In this document: one piece after another, positions 58,236 to 64,000 of the stretch
Position numbering within the stretch: the first letter of the stretch is position 1
Layout of the letters: every line of letters begins with the position of its first letter
Position numbers and translations under genes: made by a program
Source: Typhlomys cinereus
Taxonomy: Eukaryota; Chordata; Mammalia; Rodentia; Platacanthomyidae
Assembly: GCA_023101885.1 (NCBI GenBank)
Contig: JALPQD010000225.1
Span: forward strand, 558,001-622,000
DNA length: 64,000 bases
Direction: 5' to 3'
The notes under the pieces: generated by a model
Told to the model about the DNA's origin: nothing
What the model saw: only the letters and a program-made list of their open reading frames with translations
Database searches by the model: none

Positions 58236-58933
58236 ACTTCTCTCTTGAGCATCTGAAGCAATCTCTTTTCTTTTTTTGTCAGTTCGTGTTTTTTTCCCAT
58301 TCACCTGTTGTTTTTGTGGTTTGATAGACACATAGCACTTGCACCATGGGGCAGGTTCACACATGCTCATCTGCATACATGTTCATGAAGCGTCCCTCCA
58401 CATAGGGTTTGGCATAGGTAGAACACCCATAAATGTTTATTGAGTGAAATAAAACAGCCAGTAGTCGGACTGTCCCATCTGTTCTGCAGATGCACAGCAG
58501 CCTGGAAGGGCCTGGAGAGAGACGAATGTGTGGAGTTCTTTGCCAGGAGGTATTACCCAGGTCTGGCAGCAGGAGGGGTTTGTCCTCTTCTCTGCCAGGA
58601 GATCCGACAAGGCTCTGCAAGCTTGTCAAATGTGTGCAGCCCAGAACAAAGGACAGAGAACTTCTTTGCTTCAGCCTGTCCCTTGCCCAGCAAGGCTGGG
58701 GCATGATGCTTTGGGGACAGTGTGCTTTGGGTAATAGTTTTGCTTGTTCATAAGCACAAGGATCAGTAACTAGTCTTCCTATGTCTGAGACTAACTGGCC
58801 CATGTCTTAAAATTTCTCTATTGTTTTCAAATTTCCCAGAGTCTAGCTCCTAATTATACTTGTGGTAAGGGGCAACTGGGGAGCAGCTGACACCCAGAGA
58901 AAGATGTAACAGTTGGAGAGAACTTGCTGCCTT
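58236..58933. other. Unique sequence
   Basis: Several overlapping open frames at 58357-58803 show no recognisable domain. Confidence 0.4.
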
Positions 58934-59324
58934 AAGAAACATGCAAAATGCCCTGTGCAATGTCCCACACACTATTGACCCATAAAGTCTAGCATTTGCT
59001 AAAGGCACCAAGATCCTTGGAGACAAGGAATTGACAGCCACAGTAGTGCCCCTATGCTTAAGGGGAACACAGGAAAGGGTTCAGGGAAAAGCCACTGGGT
59101 CCTTGTACATCATCAGAGAGGAGGGCCCAGAGGAGAGTCGGGCATGCACATTAAAGGATTCTCCGGGGATTGGGGGGGAAGCACTGGGGGATGGGGAGGG
59201 AGGGATGAGGAGAGGGGGAGTAGGGGATAGGGGGGAGGAAGAGGGAGGGAGGGAACCGGTGTACATATTAAGTTTGTATGAGCGGAAATAATAATAAAAA
59301 ATGAAAAAAAGAAACATGCAAAAT
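58934..59324 (+). mobile_element. Short 5'-truncated L1 3' UTR with perfect TSD
   Basis: Element at 58950-59308 flanked by perfect 16-bp repeats 'aagaaacatgcaaaat' (58934-58949, 59309-59324). It contains the last 360 bp of the 3' UTR, a G-rich polypurine tract (59170-59255), 'aagtttgtatgagcggaaat' and an A-rich tail. The shortest of the five young L1 copies. Confidence 0.97.
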
Positions 59325-59884
59325 AAGGAACTTTGGACTTTTGAAGCTTTGAGAAGCGAACTGTATGTACTGTGTGACCACAGAAATTCAAACACAGCAC
59401 TCTCTAGATCTGGAAAACTATGACGAATCTTTTAAATTAGGTTTCTATCAACTTATGTCTAAGGTATATGTCAGGAACAGACCCTGGAGGCTCAGAACTT
59501 GCCTCCCAATGAGCTTCGCTCGCTCACATTCTTCTTTCTTCTTGTACTCAGGGTTGGACAATTTGTCTAATCCATAGACTTCATGATTGAGTCTTCTCAT
59601 TTCATTTTAAGAATTTGTTTTGGTCCTTGAAATCTAAAGAACTCAGAAAGACCAATACTGCATCCTCATAGACCTCTCTTTTCTCTCTGAAAAGCTTTGC
59701 TTTTCATCCATCTGTTCATCCATCCATCCACCCGTCCGTCCGTCCATCCATTCATTCTCAATGTTGGAATCTGTCTTCTTGGTGACCCTAACCTAATGTG
59801 ACAAGTCTCTGATCAATACTAGGAAGAAAAGAATCAACTTAGCTCCCATGTAAGAGTATATTCACTAATCTTTTTAGTTTTTGT
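59325..59884. other. Unique sequence with short (CATC/CGTC)n patch
   Basis: 59705-59752 carries CATC/CGTC tetranucleotides. No exon is recognised. Confidence 0.45.
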
Positions 59885-60003
59885 TCATTTTGCTTGGGTT
59901 GTTTTGAGGTAGGCTTTTGTGTAACCTATGCTGTTCTAAAACTCATGACATGTCTGGCTCATCCTCCTACAGGCTGAGTTTGCAGATATGTCTGCCATGC
60001 CTT
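59885..60003 (-). mobile_element. B1 SINE, minus orientation
   Basis: 'gttttgaggtaggcttttgtg', 'taacctatgctgttctaaaac' and 'ctcatcctcctacaggctgag' follow the reversed B1 order. Diverged. Confidence 0.75.
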
Positions 60004-61119
60004 GAGGGTGACCATGACATGAGATTTTTATTCATGGGAATTTGCAATAACCCAAGTGATTGTCAAGAAGAATAAAGCAGACTTGGTCAGAATAAATACC
60101 TTGAACAACATTATCTGGCACACCAGACAAATCTCCACTTTTCAGTGGTTTAATAAAAAGGAATCTTAAGCAGTGGACAAGAAGCAGCTCAATGATGACA
60201 CAGTTGGCCTGGAGAGGGTAGGAAGTGGAAGCTTGTTCCAGACAGTTGGTCAAGGACTCTGCTGCCAAAGCTTAGAGTTCTCCCTGTGTTGCTCTCTCGG
60301 ATTCCTTCAGGGAGATTGAGCAGATGGGGCAAGGGAGAGAGAATCATGCATTGGAAGATTCAATGGACAGGACTCTATCCATGCCAAGGCCTACAAAAGA
60401 TGCCCACTGCCGAGCTAATTGTATGGAGGCCGAACAATCTACCTGACTGCACACTACATCGGGGATCCTCTGCCAGTCGGCATCCAGCTCCTCTTGTCTC
60501 TTCTTCCTGCAAACCCTGAGAGAGGCTGACATTCCCTTCCCCCACTTGAGAGTCAGTTCTCTGCTGCTGAAGTTCCCCTCCGCCCACTTGGAGAACAAGA
60601 ATAGAATCTTGGTGTGACATGTTTTAACAGTTTCTGACAATTAATCCTGACTCGAGTTCATATAGTTCACAAGGATATTGTGAGACTCCATGGATCACTA
60701 TGAGTGATTGCCACCGCTTTGATTGCTGTCTTTGTCCTCTCCTTTGGCAGTCTGAGCTGTACAGGTGTGGACTCTTGGGTGGATGCGTCTCGGGGCTCAC
60801 TATCCTCCTCGCTACATGAGGAAGCTGGGGTGTGCCTGACCGAAAGGCATTCTTTTTGGTGCATCAGAGTCCCCCTTCCATGTAAAGTCTTTTCTCCTTT
60901 AAAATAACTTTAATATAGAATTTTGTGGAAGGAAAACACAAGACAAAAGATCTGGGTTCACCTTCAAACTGTCTGAGAGCTGACACAAGCAGCATCCCAA
61001 TTGTAAGGCAATGTATAGGAAAACAGGCAACTTCCCTGCCCTGGCTCTGCGGAGCTGGGCTGTCTGAAGAGGGCTGCTTGGCTTTGCAATTTAACATCTT
61101 TCTTATTAGTGTGTTGGCT
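60004..61119. other. Unassigned; possible LTR or retrocopy relic
   Basis: 60032-60268 (minus) is an open 78-codon frame ending immediately upstream of an AATAAA hexamer. The product is not recognised. No conserved domain, and the frame opens within unassigned sequence. Confidence 0.25.
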
Positions 61120-61330
61120 CTGGACTCTGTCTTCTGGGTGACCTTGAGCAGGTTAGCTTCCCTGGGCTCACACAGTCCCTAATCTATAAAAGAGGGAGTG
61201 ATCATAACAGCTACATTTGAGGTTGTCACATGGATGAAATAAGGTGATGGGTGCTAAGTGCCTTGGACGATGATACGTGAAACATAGCATGTGTGTTGTA
61301 AATTTTAGCTGGCACCATTACTTTTTCAAA
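61120..61330 (+). mobile_element. MIR SINE
   Basis: 'ctgggtgaccttgagcaggttagcttccctgggctcac', 'taatctataaaagaggg', 'ggttgtcacatggatgaaataagg' and 'gtgctaagtgccttgg' are in clear MIR order and comparatively well preserved. Confidence 0.88.
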
Positions 61331-61825
61331 TTTCAGGAGAACTGGAATATAGTTCAAGGACTCCAAAGAACAAATAACAGGCAGTGTGCATTTAGTTACT
61401 GGAAAACTGATGCTTCAGTAGAAAGTGTAACAACATCCTGATTTACCTGCAGAAGTGAATGCACCATTTCTTGGTATGCCAAGCTGACAGGAATCAATCC
61501 TTTCTCTGTGAGCCACCGACAACTAATTGCAGGGACTTCAGCGTAGAACTGTGCAGACACTTGAGGGCAGTAGGGACACTAAGGTGTGTCTGCCAAGCAC
61601 TGGAGCTGCTGGCACTGACTGGGTCTCCATGTCTATATTAGAGAGTTGTGATTTCCCTGAAGAGACCAGAACACCTGTGCTGCTTGAGTCAGTTTATATG
61701 CTCTTTCCATGTTAGCAAGATAACTGTCTGATTAAAGTGTTAAGAGTTGCTCATTTTGTCTATTCCTACCTCTGAATCATTGTAGCCATGAAGCTATGGG
61801 CTTATCTTATTCTATAACTGCAAAA
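61331..61825. other. Unique sequence
   Basis: Nothing assignable. Confidence 0.4.
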
Positions 61826-61826
61826 C

Positions 61827-61894
<68 letters not shown>
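61826..61894. repeat. (GA)n microsatellite
   Basis: About 33 GA units with one AAAG interruption. Confidence 0.98.
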
Positions 61895-61895
<1 letters not shown>

Positions 61896-64000
61896 ATAAC
61901 ATATAGACTAGACTGGCTTAAAGAGAAAGTTAAGTAGGCATGTTTGTTCACAGGACACACATTTATCGCCCCCTGGAGATCATTTCCCCCATCAGTGCTT
62001 CTCAGAGTAATGCCAGCACTCATCAAGTGATGCCCTAATTGCCTACTCTGGTGGCACAGGAGTTCTGTGATTTCTAAACACCCCTGAATGATAGGAACGC
62101 TGCTGGCATCAGTTCTCAGGTACTCTGGGGTGAATCCAGCCATCTAGTGGTTGCAGCATGGCTAAAGCTTACTTAGGTTGGTTGCTCGAGTGTTTTGAAA
62201 GTTCCTAAGATAGTGAAGTCATTCCTGAAGAATGGCCATTAGCCCTTGAAAAGTGTCTGCTGCTTTTGTTTTTCTGTTCCATTTCAAAATGGTATCCTTG
62301 GATATTAATCCTGGAGTGGAAGACTGGGTGTAGAGAAGCTGGATCATCACTCTAATTTTTCTAGATGATTCCTTACACCCTTCCTGTACTTTCCTTATGG
62401 GAGATTATGCAGATGAAACTCCAAAACACAGCCTAGGCTACCATCTTAGGGGCTCAAATTCCCCAGTTGGTTCCCAAGTCTTATGTTGTCCTCCAGTTGA
62501 GAATGTCCTTTGTCTGTGGTCTTGGATGTGCCTGAGCCTGAAAAGTTTCCCACAATGTTCATGTCAGTTCCCCTGCAGCTGGTCACCTTATTTGAAGGCC
62601 ACTTGGGCCCAGCTTTAGAGTATAATGAATTTCAGGTCTTGCTGAAACCCAAGCCCTGATTCAGTTCCTTGTTGGAGTGTCAGCATTTCCTTATACCTCC
62701 CTCCAACTCCAGGGATGATATGCTACATGTCTTGAGACCACACTCTAGAATTGCAGAATGGTCTGGGACACACATCTGGCCAAGCTAGCTATGTGTAGAT
62801 ATGTCATTGGAGCTCCAGTGCCACTTGCACTTCAAATGGGCAGCTCAGCTATGACAAAAGTGGAAGCCATGCTCCATCTGTTAGGAGTATGAGTTTCCTT
62901 ATAGAGAACATCAATAAATCTCTACTCTGGGTTAGAGGTCCTTAATCCATCAAATTGAAATGCGGTCTCTTTTCAATTGTCCTTTAATACAAGGGCAAGT
63001 GACTGCTGCCGAGTAGGGAACTGAGCATTTGAAGTCCAACTTCTTGGTTCATGTTGGCAGCCTACCGCATTCATTTTCTTCTTTGGGTTGGTGCATCTGC
63101 AGAAGACCTGGGATGTGTTTATCCATCAGTTTTGGCCTCACCTCTCACGAGTGGTACATCTGCCCTTCAGCCTACAGCTGTGGTTGACCGCGAGCTCTTT
63201 TGCTGCTCACAGTGCTTCTGTTTTCCAGCATAAGGCGTTTTGCTTCACCCATCTCCACTTTACTAATTGCAACACAGCAGTACGTTCTGTGTCCCATCTG
63301 CTTCCATGATTGATTGTCTTTAGTGTGGAGTGTCCTAGAGGGTTATTTTAGAAGTGAGAGCAGGCTTCACTGTGACCTTCCAAATCATCATGTGCTGTGC
63401 TTTTGTCTAAGCTGCAGACTGTCTATACCTTATGGCCATGCAAAGGAGAAGAAATAATTTATCTCCTATTGTTAATGTGAAGTCTCCTTACACTTTTGGG
63501 CAGGTTTACACTGAACCTGTTGCCTTGCGACGACATCTGCTTCCCTCTGTCTGTTTTCCCTGTATTCAGCACTTCTGGATATGAGCTGTGTGTGTTTGTG
63601 GATAAGCAAGAATGCTTGTGACTGGGGACAGTGCTTAACAATGGCTCCAAATATGGTCACAGGAGTTGCTGTTATGTTGTTAATTCTAGTTATTCACGAT
63701 AGGTAACTTCTGTGAAGTCACTGCAAAGACTGGGCTAGTTAATACTGAATCATCCTTCCTGATTTCAAGGTTAGCCAATTCAAGGACCTTTGGTCAAGTT
63801 TCTATCAATTGGTTTTATTTGTGTTTCTCCTGAAGACACCTTATTGAATAAATGTTGATTCTCAATGTCAAACTCATGACCAGTAGTACCGTATAACTCA
63901 TGCCTGAAGAAGCATGCCTAACACATGTATATGCTTCAGAGGACCTGTGACAGCCTTACATGCTTGAAAACACTAGACGATAGCTCAGCGTTGCTCAGGG
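61895..64000. other. Unique sequence, nothing assignable
   Basis: No recognisable exon, RNA gene or repeat in the last 2.1 kb. Short open frames at 62397-62618, 63051-63309 and 63459-63660 are not recognised. Confidence 0.4.

Overview
The window is mammalian nuclear DNA, almost certainly from a myomorph rodent. B1-type (7SL-derived), B2/B3/B4-type (tRNA-derived), L1, MaLR LTR, MIR, L2 and MER5-like repeats occur side by side, with long dinucleotide and tetranucleotide microsatellites and only one CpG-rich patch. No bacterial, phage or plasmid features are present. The youngest SINE family has a B2-like head (A box near TGGCTCAGGGG), but its body is not the familiar mouse or rat B2 body, and its anticodon-arm equivalent reads like a tRNA-Ala(TGC) arm. 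Part of it (the stretch around 'cagatcccacgta') recalls the jerboa-type SINE. A dipodoid (jumping mouse, birch mouse, jerboa) or a muroid outside Mus/Rattus is therefore suggested; this is inference, not proof.

Layout. 1-44,000 is gene-poor, AT-rich DNA filled with interspersed repeats. Five copies of one young L1 family are present, at 9.9-10.4 kb (-), 29.9-30.9 kb (-), 35.5-36.5 kb (-), 40.15-41.98 kb (+) and 58.95-59.31 kb (+). Four of them have recognisable target-site duplications. The 40-42 kb copy keeps the 3' end of ORF2 and is split by a solo MaLR LTR with a perfect 5-bp duplication. Older L1, MaLR and SINE copies fill much of the rest, together with a diverged four-copy repeat family (12.5, 26.2, 33.9 and 52.9 kb). 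Very long polypurine/polypyrimidine tracts lie at 22.55-22.76, 30.94-31.20 and 39.40-39.60 kb.

The only gene-like landmark is a CpG island at about 44.15-44.90 kb. It has four 20-bp GC-box units (Sp1/KLF type), possible splice donors and, unusually, a perfect 42-bp inverted repeat whose arms (44,253-44,294 and 44,572-44,613) bracket the GC boxes and the candidate first exon. I take it to be a promoter, direction unproven, of a gene or long noncoding RNA whose other exons lie mostly outside the window.

44.9-64 kb is again repeat-rich. It includes a 650-bp TG/TA alternating tract at 49.9-50.56 kb, ancient MIR, L2 and MER5-like fossils, and unique AT-rich stretches (46.44-46.60 and 56.46-57.65 kb) that look like possible conserved noncoding elements. 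I find no supportable complete protein-coding gene; nearly all open frames are chance frames or frames through simple repeats. The only recognisable protein is the C-terminal part of L1 ORF2.
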